A stretch of 64,000 bases of DNA from Hoeflea_A sp965204935 (GTDB lineage: Bacteria; Pseudomonadota; Alphaproteobacteria; Rhizobiales; Rhizobiaceae), in NCBI RefSeq assembly GCF_965204935.1, contig NZ_CBDBFO010000002.1; one strand, written 5' to 3'. Within the stretch, counting starts at the first letter, position 1; each line of letters starts with the position of its first letter. The position numbers and the translations under genes were made by a program. The notes below the pieces were generated by a model that was not told where the DNA came from, did not search any database, and was given only the letters and a program-made list of their open reading frames with translations. Below, in pieces: positions 25,155 through 33,854 of this stretch.

Positions 25155-26338
25155 GCGCTTTTCCTCGTCAATGCGTTGGCGTGGCGGACGATCCTGCTCA
25201 GCGCCTTTTCAAAGTCGGCATCCGCAATCGTCAGCGCAACGCGGACCCACGTCGCCAGCCCCTCACCGAAAGAGGTTCCGGGCATCACCGCCACACCCCC
25301 GTTTGACAACAGATCCAGGGCATAGGCTTCGCCATCCATGCCGGTCGTCGCAACATCGACCAGCGCGAACATTCCCGCCTTTGGCCGATGCACTTTCAGG
25401 TTCGTGTGCTGTTCCAGTCGGTCGGCGAGCAACGCCGCACGGGCGGCAAAGCGGCGACGCATGCCTTCGGCGACCGGCGAGCCGTCGCGAACGGCCGTCT
25501 CTGTCATATCCGCGATAAAGGGCTGGTTGCCGAACAGCATGGTTTCGGCCAGCGGCAGCAATCGGTCGCAGAACGCTTGCGGCCCGGCGCACCATCCGCT
25601 GCGAAATCCGGGTGCGGCATGTGATTTCGAGATCGACGACACCGCGACCGCCCGGTCCGCAAAGGCGGGAAAGGACAGCGGCGATACAAAACGCGTTCCT
25701 TCAAAGACGAGGTGTTCGTAGACCTCGTCCGAAATGATCCAGAAATCATGCTCCCTGGCCAGACAGCCGATGGCTTCGACATCCTCTTCGGTCAGAACGG
25801 AACCGGTCGGATTGTGCGGCGTCGTCAGCAACAGCGCTCTGGATTTCGGCGTGATCCGGGCGGCAATATCGTCTGCCTGCATGCGAAATCCGTGTTCAGG
25901 GCGCAACGGCACCGGCACCATGTCTGCACCCGTGGAGCGCACCACCCCTTCGTAGGTTGCATACATCGGATCGCCGACAAGCACTTCATCGCCGTCCTCC
26001 GCAATCCCTTTCAGGACCGCGAACAATGCTGTCTGGGTACCGGGAAAACACAGAAAATTCTCCGGGCCGAACGGTCGTCCGCGGCTGAAGCTGTAGCTTT
26101 CCGCAAGCGCCTTGCGCAGATTGATTTCCCCGCGACCATCCGAATAGCCGGTACGCCCGGACCTGATCGCTTCGATGGAGGCATCCGCGAGCTCGACCGG
26201 CAAGGACACATCAGGCTCGCCGATGGTCATCTCCACAATATCGGCACCGGATGCGGCCATTTTCCGGGCTCTGACATGCACTTCCCACTTGGAACTTCCA
26301 AGACCGGAAAGCCTCTGGGTAATCGCGGCCATCTTCAT
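25151..26338 (-). CDS. aruH: PLP-dependent aminotransferase, probable arginine--pyruvate transaminase
   Basis: The 395-residue class I/II aminotransferase has VEMTIGEPDVSLPVELADAS near residue 35, GDPMYATYEGVV near 118, TTPHNPTGSVLTEEDVEAI near 165, DEVYEHLVF near 200 and the PLP lysine in SISKSHAAPGFRSGW near 235. In the arginine transaminase pathway it would convert arginine plus pyruvate to 2-ketoarginine plus alanine. Its start overlaps the TetR stop (ATGA) and its stop overlaps the decarboxylase start, so the three form one translationally coupled operon. Substrate by context. Confidence 0.75.
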   Translation of the reverse strand: MKMAAITQRLSGLGSSKWEVHVRARKMAASGADIVEMTIGEPDVSLPVELADASIEAIRSGRTGYSDGRGEINLRKALAESYSFSRGRPFGPENFLCFPGTQTALFAVLKGIAEDGDEVLVGDPMYATYEGVVRSTGADMVPVPLRPEHGFRMQADDIAARITPKSRALLLTTPHNPTGSVLTEEDVEAIGCLAREHDFWIISDEVYEHLVFEGTRFVSPLSFPAFADRAVAVSSISKSHAAPGFRSGWCAGPQAFCDRLLPLAETMLFGNQPFIADMTETAVRDGSPVAEGMRRRFAARAALLADRLEQHTNLKVHRPKAGMFALVDVATTGMDGEAYALDLLSNGGVAVMPGTSFGEGLATWVRVALTIADADFEKALSRIVRHANALTRKSA

Positions 26339-26982
26339 GCTTGTTCCGCATTCTGCCGCAGATCGATCGCGATGATCGATCCGACAGATCGCAATCCGAT
26401 GTCGCAAAGCTCTCCGGGTGTAAAAGCCTCCGGCAATGCGCCGCCCTCGAGCCACAGCCCGTCGATCACCGCGTTGCAGGCGACGGCCAGGTGCCGCAAG
26501 CGGTCTTTCGTTGCTTTGCGCCCGGTTTCTTCAAAAGCAGCGCCGATCAGATCCTCAAGACGGGCTCGAAACGCGATGTAGGTTTTTTCGTGCGTTCTGC
26601 GCATATTCGGGTTTTGCCGCAGTTGAAACAGAAAGCTGGCCCACAACGCAATTGCTCTCGGCGAAACGACCGGCGGCATCAGCGAGGCCTCAACAAAGAC
26701 CTTCAGCCGATCCGTCGCGTTGCCTTCGCTCTCCAGGGCCCGGGCGTAGATCAAATCGTTCATCTGCGTCATGTGGTGGTGGTAGGCCGCATCGATCAGC
26801 TCGTCCTTCGATGAGAAATAGTGCCGTATCAGGCCTTGGGTGACGGTCGCCCGCCGCGAGATCTCACGCACGGTCGCCCCCTTCACCCCATTTTCGGCGA
26901 CCACCGACAGCGTCGCTTCAATCAGGTCGAGTTTTCTCTGATCGGGCGGCTCGCGTTTGAATTGTCGCCTTTCCACTCGCAA
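26335..26982 (-). CDS. TetR-family transcriptional regulator
   Basis: The 215-residue protein has an N-terminal TetR helix-turn-helix (KLDLIEATLSVVAENGVKGA, TVREISRRATVTQGLIRHYF with SSKDELIDAAYHH) and a C-terminal ligand-binding domain, overall resembling BetI-type regulators. It is the first gene of the operon with the aminotransferase and decarboxylase and probably autoregulates it. The perfect 14-bp palindrome 25 bp before its start codon is the likely operator. Confidence 0.88.
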   Translation of the reverse strand: MRVERRQFKREPPDQRKLDLIEATLSVVAENGVKGATVREISRRATVTQGLIRHYFSSKDELIDAAYHHHMTQMNDLIYARALESEGNATDRLKVFVEASLMPPVVSPRAIALWASFLFQLRQNPNMRRTHEKTYIAFRARLEDLIGAAFEETGRKATKDRLRHLAVACNAVIDGLWLEGGALPEAFTPGELCDIGLRSVGSIIAIDLRQNAEQA

Positions 26983-27006
26983 TGCATGACCTCAGGCAGT
27001 TCTAAT

Positions 27007-27020
27007 TATACAATTGTATA
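27007..27020. promoter_or_regulatory. Perfect palindrome TATACAATTGTATA, likely TetR operator
   Basis: This is a perfect 14-bp palindrome at 27007-27020, in an AT-rich stretch 25 bp upstream of the TetR start at 26982. TetR-family proteins bind such palindromes across their own promoters. Binding by the adjacent regulator is inferred from position. Confidence 0.65.
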
Positions 27021-27071
27021 GTTATTTGAGAACCGATCTGGATTCAAGCGGCCTGTTTTGCGGGCACAAAC

Positions 27072-27095
27072 AAAAATCCGCCCCTTGGGCGGATC
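27072..27095 (-). terminator. Intrinsic terminator of amide operon 1
   Basis: On the minus strand, ATCCGCCC pairs with GGGCGGAT (27087-27094 with 27076-27083; 8-bp perfect stem, 3-nt loop), followed directly by TTTTTG. It lies 91 bp after the stop of the ANTAR gene. A second dyad, GAAACGA/TCGTTTC at 27113-27137, precedes it. Confidence 0.8.
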
Positions 27096-27185
27096 TTAGA
27101 GCGGGCCTCTATGAAACGACCTGTGCGGGCTCGTTTCAGGGCATGCACAATCAAAAGGTTGCCTGTGATTTTCGCTGAAATTCGA

Positions 27186-27785
27186 TCAGAGGCCTTCAGA
27201 CGCAATGATCGCCTCAGCGATAACCCCGACGCTTTCGCGCGACTCCTGCGACTTCTTGCGAATGCGCTGATACGCCTCTTCCTCCGAAATCGAACGGCTT
27301 TCCGACAGGATTGCCACCGCTTTCTCGATCTTGCGTCGGGCTTTCAATGTCTCATCAAGGGAACGGATACGCTGCTGCAGCCGTGCCTCGTGGCGCGCAA
27401 GATTGATCGCCGCCGTCAGCACGGCCAGCACGCCGAACAGCCGAATGGGTTTCGACAGGACGCCATGCACGCTCAACTTCTGCAATTCACCGAGGATCTC
27501 CGGCGTCTCGAAATTGATGATCGCGATCTTGGCGATGGGCAGGTCTGATGCCATCCAGGCGATGCCGCCCTCCCTGGCAGACCGGTTGAGCAGGAAAAGA
27601 ACCACATCGACGTGGTCCGGCAGCTGTTGCGGAGCTGGCCAGGTGCTGTCCACCTGGCAGCCGATCCGTTTCAAATGCGCCAGGAAGTTCTCCCGTTCGG
27701 CGTCCTCCGGATGGATGACAAGGATCCGCATCCTGCGAAGCTTGCGCAGGAGGTTTTCATCCCTGAAGTCGCCGGTTTCGGTCAT
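27186..27785 (-). CDS. AmiR-like ANTAR-domain RNA-binding antiterminator
   Basis: The 199-residue protein has an N-terminal pseudo-receiver domain (RMRILVIHPEDAERENFLAH; no clear phosphoacceptor Asp pocket), a coiled coil (about 128-145, LARHEARLQQRIRSLDETLK) and a C-terminal ANTAR domain (ARRKIEKAVAILSESRSISE, then EEAYQRIRKKSQESRESVGV). ANTAR proteins bind paired hairpins in leader RNA and stop premature termination. In Pseudomonas, AmiR is held inactive by AmiC until amide binds. The gene is ATGA-coupled to an AmiC-like gene and ends the operon, so it most probably controls it through the leader RNA upstream of 35060. Confidence 0.88.
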   Translation of the reverse strand: MTETGDFRDENLLRKLRRMRILVIHPEDAERENFLAHLKRIGCQVDSTWPAPQQLPDHVDVVLFLLNRSAREGGIAWMASDLPIAKIAIINFETPEILGELQKLSVHGVLSKPIRLFGVLAVLTAAINLARHEARLQQRIRSLDETLKARRKIEKAVAILSESRSISEEEAYQRIRKKSQESRESVGVIAEAIIASEGL

Positions 27786-28918
27786 TCCACGAGTTCGCCT
27801 CCAAGCGATCGTTCGTAACTCACAAGATATGGATCAGGAACCACGACGGATGTGCCGCTCCACACGATATCGAATGTCCCTGCCTCCGTTGCTCGGCCGA
27901 TGTGCTGGCGGGCGGCGGTGTGATTGGTTCCAGGGTCGACATAGACATTGCCGCCCGGGCCCTTGAAGACAGCGCCCGACAACGCGGCGAGGATGGAATT
28001 GGTATCCAGTCCTGAGCCCACCCGCAACGCATCTGCCAGCAGATGTACCTGCACATAGCAGACCTCGGTATAGACACAGGGCGGCCCGTTTGCCGGATAC
28101 CGATCTGCGAAGAGGTCGAGGAAGGTCCGGTTCTCATCATTGTTGAGCGACGAGAAATAGGACGCAACCGACAGGTGCCCCGCCCGCGCCTCCGGGCGCA
28201 TCCGGGCAAGCTCGGATTCCGTGGTTGTGAGCGAAGCGATGGGAAGCTCGCCGCCGATCAGGTCTGCAGCCGCGAATGTGTCATAGAAAGTAACACTGTC
28301 CTGACCAACAACCGTCGAGACGATTGCGTCGGGCTCGGATCCGCGGATCTGCTCAATCGCCGGCCCGAAGGTTTCGGAGCCGGCGCCAAAATCCACGTAG
28401 GCTTCAAAGGTTCTTATTCCGCCGCTTTCGTCCAGAAACTCGTTGACGATGCGGTTGATCTCCCTGGCATACAATGTGTCGGAACCAATGAGGGCGATCC
28501 GGCTTCCTTGGTGCCTGAAGATGTAGTCGAGCAAGGGAAGCACCACCTGGTTGGGCACGGCGCCGCCGTAAATTACACTCGGAGAATATTCAAAGCCCTC
28601 GTAAACGGATGGATAAAACAGAACACCGTTGTACCGTTCGACAATAGGAAGCACCGCTTTGCGGCTTGTCGAAAGACAACAGCCGAAGATCACGTTGACC
28701 TGGTGCTGGATGAAGAGTTCGGTCGCGCATTCCGCGTATTTGCGGTCGTCGCCCCCCGGATCGAGAACAACCGGCTCCAAAGGCTGACCATTGACGCCGC
28801 CACCGGCATTGATCTGCTCGCAGGCAAGCAGAATCCCCTGGATATGGGCGTTCTCCGTGACGGCCATGGGTCCGGTCTGGGAAAACAGGACCCCGATTTT
28901 AATGCTTTCTTTTGTCAT
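27782..28918 (-). CDS. AmiC-like cytosolic amide sensor
   Basis: The 378-residue periplasmic-binding-protein fold (type I) opens directly with IKIGVLFSQTGPMAVTENAH and has no signal peptide, so it should stay in the cytoplasm. Motifs such as GVLFYPSVYEGFEYSPSVIY and TVVGQDSVTFYDTFAAADL match the AmiC / urea-amide binding-protein group. AmiC acts as the ligand-responsive negative regulator of the ANTAR protein AmiR. The overlap with the amidase stop upstream and the ANTAR start downstream supports a sensor-antiterminator pair. The ligand is unknown, presumably the imported amide. Confidence 0.88.
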   Translation of the reverse strand: MTKESIKIGVLFSQTGPMAVTENAHIQGILLACEQINAGGGVNGQPLEPVVLDPGGDDRKYAECATELFIQHQVNVIFGCCLSTSRKAVLPIVERYNGVLFYPSVYEGFEYSPSVIYGGAVPNQVVLPLLDYIFRHQGSRIALIGSDTLYAREINRIVNEFLDESGGIRTFEAYVDFGAGSETFGPAIEQIRGSEPDAIVSTVVGQDSVTFYDTFAAADLIGGELPIASLTTTESELARMRPEARAGHLSVASYFSSLNNDENRTFLDLFADRYPANGPPCVYTEVCYVQVHLLADALRVGSGLDTNSILAALSGAVFKGPGGNVYVDPGTNHTAARQHIGRATEAGTFDIVWSGTSVVVPDPYLVSYERSLGGELVE

Positions 28919-30282
28919 TCCGGTTCACGCTGCCTTACCTGATCATCGACCCATTTTGCGACAGAAAGCAATCTCTCATCTGAACCCGGTCGTCCCATCA
29001 GCATCACGCCGATGGGAAGTCCGAGCGAAGATTGCCCCAGCGGCAGAGAGATGCACGGCAGTCCTGCAAGGTTTCCGGGCCAGCAGAACCAGGTCATGCT
29101 GTCCTGGGTCGTGACGCACCGTCCGCCGAACTCCTGCTGTTCCTCATCGGCCCTTGGAGCCGGGACCGGTAACGTCGGAAGGACCAGCGCATCCCATTCC
29201 GGAAGATCATTGAAGAGCATGTCCAGAAACCGCGTCCTGATGCGCAGCGCCTTGAGGTAGTCCACCGCGGAGATTTTTTTGCCAGCTTCCAGATGCGCGC
29301 GCGTGACCGGTGAATATCCGCCCGGGTTGGATCCAAGCAGCTTGGAATGGTAGCTCGATGCCTCGCAATGAAGGATCGTCTCCCAGGCGGCAAAATAGCT
29401 TGCCACATCGGACAGTCCCGCCTCGCACACTTCGGCGCCACTTTGGGCAAGTATCCTTGACACAGCCGCGTCCACTTCTGGTGACCGTTCGAGCCCCGGC
29501 CCCTTGAGATTGACGAGCCGTGGACGTTCGCAGGGTGGAATGCCGTCAAATGGCCTGGCGTGGCGCGTAGCGGGATCAGCCGGGTCCGGACCGAGGAAAT
29601 AGGGAAGCAACAGGGGAAGGTCCGCTAGCGAACTGCAAAGAGGCCCGGGCGCATCGAGCGACCAGCTGAGCGCGAGAACACCGTTTCGCGACGAGCGTCC
29701 ATAGCTCGGTTTATATCCGTATGTACCGCAGGCACCGGCGGGAATGCGCACCGAACCGCCCGTGTCGCTGCCCAGCGCTGCGCCAACAATTGCAGCGGCG
29801 ACTGCCGCACCGGAGCCTCCGCTGCTGCCACCGGTTATGTGATCGCTGTTGCACGGGTTGCGGGTCGGTCCGAAGGCGGATGTTGTGTTGGTCGCCCCGT
29901 ATGCCCACTCATGCATGTTCGTTTTGCCAAAAATGACGGCTCCGGCAGCTCGTAAATTGGCGACGACGGTTGCATCAACACCAGAGCGCTCCAGAGGTCG
30001 GGCATTGGAGCAGGCCGTGGTCGGATAGTCTTGCGTGAGATAGTTGTCTTTTACGGCTATCGGCACACCATCGATCGGACTGAGGATATCTCCGTTCCTT
30101 CTGCGCCGTGTTGCCGCCTCGGCCTGGGCCATGACGATTGGCCGATCCAGCGCGACAAACGCATTGAGGTCCGCCCTCTGCGCGGCGCGATCCAGGGCAC
30201 GTTCGGCGAGGGAGGTAGGCGCCTCAGTTCCCTGGGCCAAGGCGGCAACTTGGCTTGAGACACTATCGGGAAGACGGCTCAT
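28915..30282 (-). CDS. Amidase-signature-family hydrolase
   Basis: This 455-residue amidase has the Ser-cisSer-Lys triad elements: Lys in GVPIAVKDNYLTQDYPTTAC, the Gly/Ser loop ITGGSSGGSGAAVAAAIVGA and the nucleophile loop DTGGSVRIPAGACGTYGYKP. It hydrolyses an amide to acid plus ammonia in the cytoplasm. GGAGG lies 6 nt upstream of ATG 30282; the in-frame start at 30327 has none. It overlaps the small gene before it by 20 bp and the AmiC-like gene after it by 4 bp, within an amide transporter operon. AtzE/AtzF-type amidohydrolases of similar size exist, so the exact substrate is open. Confidence 0.88.
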   Translation of the reverse strand: MSRLPDSVSSQVAALAQGTEAPTSLAERALDRAAQRADLNAFVALDRPIVMAQAEAATRRRRNGDILSPIDGVPIAVKDNYLTQDYPTTACSNARPLERSGVDATVVANLRAAGAVIFGKTNMHEWAYGATNTTSAFGPTRNPCNSDHITGGSSGGSGAAVAAAIVGAALGSDTGGSVRIPAGACGTYGYKPSYGRSSRNGVLALSWSLDAPGPLCSSLADLPLLLPYFLGPDPADPATRHARPFDGIPPCERPRLVNLKGPGLERSPEVDAAVSRILAQSGAEVCEAGLSDVASYFAAWETILHCEASSYHSKLLGSNPGGYSPVTRAHLEAGKKISAVDYLKALRIRTRFLDMLFNDLPEWDALVLPTLPVPAPRADEEQQEFGGRCVTTQDSMTWFCWPGNLAGLPCISLPLGQSSLGLPIGVMLMGRPGSDERLLSVAKWVDDQVRQREPE

Positions 30283-30415
30283 GGAGTGCCTCCGGATCAA
30301 AATAGCTCGCTGGCTCCGCGTCGACATCGATTTTTCGAAGACCAGCTTCTATGCGCTGCAGGGTAGCCCTCATGCGCTCCTTCTGATCCTTTGAAAGTTC
30401 CGATTGCACAACCAT
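30263..30415 (-). CDS. 50-residue protein between the ATPase and amidase genes
   Basis: The small frame MVVQSELSKDQKERMRATLQ...FDPEALHEPSSR starts at ATG 30415, one base after the upstream ATPase stop, with GGGGG as a possible ribosome site, and overlaps the amidase start by 20 bp. Its mostly helical, charged composition and its place directly before an amidase recall the small GatC/AtzG-like partners of amidase-signature enzymes, but I see no firm match. The tight coupling on both sides suggests it is translated. It could instead be a leader for amidase translation. Confidence 0.55.
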   Translation of the reverse strand: MVVQSELSKDQKERMRATLQRIEAGLRKIDVDAEPASYFDPEALHEPSSR

Positions 30416-30416
30416 T

Positions 30417-31115
30417 TCAGACCCCCAGGAGTTCCTGTTGGAGTGTCTTGTCGGCAAGCAGTGTCTCGCGATCCGTTTCAAGGCGGATCGTCCCTTTTTC
30501 CATCACATAGGCGCGTTCCGCGATGGACAGGCAAAACTCCAGATCCTGCTCGGCCACAAGAATGGAAATGCCGCGCTCCTGGTTGATACGCTTGAGGACT
30601 CCGGCCATGTCGTCGATGATGGATGGCTGGACACCTTCCGTGGGCTCATCGAGAAGCAAAAGCCTGGGTTGGATGGCCAGGGCCCGCGCCAAGGCGAGGA
30701 TTTGTTGCTGTCCACCGGACAATCCACCGGCAAGATCGTCTATTTTGGGCTCAAGCAGCGGAAAATCTTGTAAAGCGGCGGCGACCGCCTCCTTTCCATC
30801 ATATCCGTTTGATGCGGCGGCGACTGCGATGTTCTCTGAAACCGTCATGCGCTCGAAAACGTAGCGGCCCTGTGGCACATAGCCGATCCCCAGCCTTGCG
30901 CGTTTGGCCGGTTTTTCCGGCAGAACCGATCCGTCGAACTCCACATGTCCGGATGTTGCCGGCACGAGCCCGGTTACAAACTTCATGAGCGTCGATTTGC
31001 CGACACCGTTTCGACCCAGCAGGGCAACGATTTCACCGGCCCGCACATCAAGGTTCACACCCCGGATAATGACCGTTTTTCCATAGCCGCCGACCGCGTC
31101 CACAACCTTAAACAT
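30417..31115 (-). CDS. ABC transporter ATPase, UrtE/LivF-type
   Basis: The 232-residue ATPase has Walker A ALLGRNGVGKSTLMKFVTGL near residue 32, Q-loop YVPQGRYVFERMTVSENIAV, signature LSGGQQQILALARALA, Walker B RLLLLDEPTEGVQPS and switch His replaced by Gln (ILVAEQDLEF), as usual for the LivF/UrtE group. It energises uptake together with the ATPase domain of the fused permease. ATG 31115 overlaps the preceding stop by 8 bp. The longer in-frame start to 31226 lies within the upstream gene. Confidence 0.9.
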   Translation of the reverse strand: MFKVVDAVGGYGKTVIIRGVNLDVRAGEIVALLGRNGVGKSTLMKFVTGLVPATSGHVEFDGSVLPEKPAKRARLGIGYVPQGRYVFERMTVSENIAVAAASNGYDGKEAVAAALQDFPLLEPKIDDLAGGLSGGQQQILALARALAIQPRLLLLDEPTEGVQPSIIDDMAGVLKRINQERGISILVAEQDLEFCLSIAERAYVMEKGTIRLETDRETLLADKTLQQELLGV

Positions 31116-32925
31116 GGGCGCGCCTCCCGAGATAGATATCGAGCACGCGGTCGTCCGCCCGCAATGTGTCGATGTCGCCTTCGGCGAAGACCGAACCCTG
31201 GTGAAGGACAGTGACGTGTCCTTCAAGGGTCCTCACGAATTCCATGTCGTGTTCGACGACAATCACCGTGGTATATTTGGCAAGGATCCTGACAAGCACT
31301 GAGAGTTCCCGGGTCTCCTCGTTAGTCATGCCGGCGGCCGGCTCGTCGAGCAGGACGACCCGGGGCGCCAGGCAAAGAACCATGCCGATATCCAGCCATT
31401 GCTGCTGGCCATGCGACAAGGCCGATGCTTGGACTTCCCTTTGTTTGTCCATGCCAAGCATGTGCAGTATTTTCGCGCTGATTTGGCGAGCCTGGCCGTC
31501 GTCGCGGGTTCGGGCATAGGCGGCGATCCAGAGATTTTGCGCGACAGACAGATCGCCGAATACCTGTGGTTTCTGGTTCTTCACGCCCATGCCGAGATGG
31601 ACCCGTTCGTAGATGGAAGCGTTGGTGACGTTATCTGAACCGATACACACTGCCCCGTCATCGGGTTTGTAGATGCCGACACAGGTCTTGAGAAACGAGC
31701 TCTTGCCGGCACCGTTGGGACCAATCAGCGAAAAGGGCTTTCCGGTATCGAAGGACAGGCTCACGGCATTGACTGGCACCACGCCGCCGAACCGTTTCAA
31801 CGCATCCTGGGTAGAAAGGCTTTTGGCCGGTCCGGCGGATTCTGCGGCATCATCGAGGATCCCCTCCAGCACATCGCGATCAATCTCGACCAATCCGGCA
31901 TCGCGCGCCGCCGAGTTGGGATCCGGCAGGTAGCGTGCCCAGACCTGCCTGAGCGCGCCAAGGATGCCATTGCGCAAAAACAGCACGAGCAGCACAAGCG
32001 CTACACCCAGGACAAGCGTCGTCTGCCCGCCAACAGCCCCGCCGCCGAGCCAGAAGGAAAGTCCGCCAATCGCCAGCGCCCCGAGGAAACCGCCGGCCAA
32101 TGTACCGAGCCCTCCAACCAGGACATAGATCGGCACGAGCAATGCCTCCTGAACCGAGAAAATCGATGGGTTGAGATAGTTCGACCAACCGGCAAACAGT
32201 GCGCCGCCCAGACCCGCGACACCGCCGGCATAGGCAAAGTTGAGGAGCTGGTACTTCCGCACATCAAAGCCGATAAGCTCGGCTTTCTGAATATCCAGCC
32301 GGATGCAATTGACAATCGCGCCGAAGGTCCCGCGCATCACAAAATAGGTGACCAGATAGACGATCGCGGCAACGACAACGACGATGGCAAAGGCTTCAGA
32401 CGGGTCAAGTGCTTGGGCATTTTCTCCAAAGCCGAGGACAAAACCCGGAATGTTGGACATGCCGTTGTCGCCACCAATGACGGCTTCGCCGACCTTCAGC
32501 TTGAAAGACTGACTGAGAGACCACAGAAGAAGGGTGAAAGTGTAGGACAGGATCGTGCTCTGCAGAGGCCCCATCCTGGCGTAGAAGATGATCCAGCCGA
32601 GCGCGCAGGCCGTGACGGCACCAAACAGCGCACCGGCGGGCAACGCCCAGATCAGCGTGTTTCCGGTCAAAGGCGCAAGGTTGATGGCAATCACGCTGCC
32701 GAAATAGCCGCCCAAACCGTAAAAGGCCGTTTGCCCGAGGCTGAGCAGGCCGCCCTTGCCCCACACAACATCGAGACTGAGGCCGAGGATTCCGAAGATC
32801 ACCCAGGACGTCGCAACGTAGGCAAGATAGGGATCCATTGTCCTCGACAGGATCAGCCCGGCAATCACGGCAGACACGGGAAAGACCAGGCCAGCGTGAT
32901 CAAACAGTGTTTTCGACGTGTTCAT
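31108..32925 (-). CDS. Fused ABC permease-ATPase (UrtC-UrtD type) for amide uptake
   Basis: The 605-residue protein joins a LivM/UrtC-type permease (residues about 1-330, GILGLSLDVVWGKGGLLSLG, later VYILVGGLGTLAGGFLGALA as LVPIYVLVGGLGTLAGG) to a UrtD/LivG-type ATPase (about 355-605: Walker A SLIGPNGAGKSSFLKTC, LSHGQQQWLDIGM, Walker B RVVLLDEPAAGM, TVIVVEHDMEFVRTLEGH). The LSHGQ signature is that seen in UrtD proteins. In the neighbouring operon the same two functions are separate genes, so the fusion is specific to this operon. It starts at ATG 32925, seven bases after the preceding stop. Confidence 0.88.
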   Translation of the reverse strand: MNTSKTLFDHAGLVFPVSAVIAGLILSRTMDPYLAYVATSWVIFGILGLSLDVVWGKGGLLSLGQTAFYGLGGYFGSVIAINLAPLTGNTLIWALPAGALFGAVTACALGWIIFYARMGPLQSTILSYTFTLLLWSLSQSFKLKVGEAVIGGDNGMSNIPGFVLGFGENAQALDPSEAFAIVVVVAAIVYLVTYFVMRGTFGAIVNCIRLDIQKAELIGFDVRKYQLLNFAYAGGVAGLGGALFAGWSNYLNPSIFSVQEALLVPIYVLVGGLGTLAGGFLGALAIGGLSFWLGGGAVGGQTTLVLGVALVLLVLFLRNGILGALRQVWARYLPDPNSAARDAGLVEIDRDVLEGILDDAAESAGPAKSLSTQDALKRFGGVVPVNAVSLSFDTGKPFSLIGPNGAGKSSFLKTCVGIYKPDDGAVCIGSDNVTNASIYERVHLGMGVKNQKPQVFGDLSVAQNLWIAAYARTRDDGQARQISAKILHMLGMDKQREVQASALSHGQQQWLDIGMVLCLAPRVVLLDEPAAGMTNEETRELSVLVRILAKYTTVIVVEHDMEFVRTLEGHVTVLHQGSVFAEGDIDTLRADDRVLDIYLGRRAHV

Positions 32926-32932
32926 ACCGGCC

Positions 32933-33799
32933 TCACATCTTCCGCCGCCATCTGGCGGATATTCCCATTGGGAAGAGCCAGAGCAGCAATGCGGTGGCGA
33001 CGAAAAAGAACACATCACCGGCGACTGAAGTCATGAAACTCGCTGTCAGCGACGCACCGCCACCGAGGCCTATTGCAGTGAGAGCGCTACCGGTCAGGGT
33101 GACCGGACCGACGACAACCACGGTCAGGAACGCCTTGATGACAAAGGCGAATCCCATGGAGGGCGTCGCCGGCACAATGGGCAGAAGCACCGCACCGGCA
33201 AAGCCGGCCAGGCCGCAGCCAATCGAGAAAGTCAGGGTATTGACCCGCGATGAATCGATATCGATGGCCCTTGCCATATCGGGCTGCTGGATGGCGGCTC
33301 TCGCCTTCATCCCGTAGATGGTTCGGGTCATCAAAAAATAGACGAAATAGACCATCGCGGCCGCCACCGCGATCATCAGGAGAGGATAGGCCGCGAGGCT
33401 GTACTGGCCGATTGTCAGACTTACTTGCGGCATGCCGATACCTGGCGTGACGGTTCCGAATATGAGAACCGCGAGCTGGTAGAAGGCAATGCTCAGCCCC
33501 CATGTCGCCAGCATCGTGTCGAACAGCCGCCCGTAGAGGCGCGAGATGATCAGCATCTCGACGATTGCACCGATCAGCATGGTTACCGCCACGGCCACCG
33601 GTATCGCGAGGAGGAAGGGAAGCCCCAGCTGAGTGGCCGTCAACGCAGCATAGGCGCCGATCATCAGGAACTCGCCATGGGCAAGATTGATGACCCCCAT
33701 AAGCCCGAAAACAACGGCCAGACCAATTGTGGCGATCAGCAGGATCGATGCGCTTGAAAGCGACGACAACAGAACTGTCGCCAGATAGTCCATTTCCAT
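32933..33799 (-). CDS. ABC transporter permease, UrtB/LivH-type
   Basis: The 288-residue permease has about eight helices and the LivH signature GVINLAHGEFLMIGAYAALT near residue 38 and LYGRLFDTMLATWGLSIAFY near 88. GGGAGGACTTC precedes ATG 33799. With the fused permease it forms the membrane channel of amide transporter 1. It is separated from its binding-protein gene by a strong 11-bp hairpin. Confidence 0.9.
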   Translation of the reverse strand: MEMDYLATVLLSSLSSASILLIATIGLAVVFGLMGVINLAHGEFLMIGAYAALTATQLGLPFLLAIPVAVAVTMLIGAIVEMLIISRLYGRLFDTMLATWGLSIAFYQLAVLIFGTVTPGIGMPQVSLTIGQYSLAAYPLLMIAVAAAMVYFVYFLMTRTIYGMKARAAIQQPDMARAIDIDSSRVNTLTFSIGCGLAGFAGAVLLPIVPATPSMGFAFVIKAFLTVVVVGPVTLTGSALTAIGLGGGASLTASFMTSVAGDVFFFVATALLLWLFPMGISARWRRKM

Positions 33800-33815
33800 G
33801 AAGTCCTCCCAGTGG

Positions 33816-33840
33816 CGCACGCCCGCAAAGCGGGCGTGCG
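33816..33840. terminator. Strong hairpin between binding-protein and permease genes, operon 1
   Basis: CGCACGCCCGC (33816-33826) pairs perfectly with GCGGGCGTGCG (33830-33840) across a 3-nt AAA/TTT loop. There is no T-run, so it is likely an mRNA-stabilising or partial-termination element that raises binding-protein levels over the downstream permease genes. The second amide operon has a similar element at the same place. Confidence 0.7.
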
Positions 33841-33854
33841 ACGGACCGATATGT

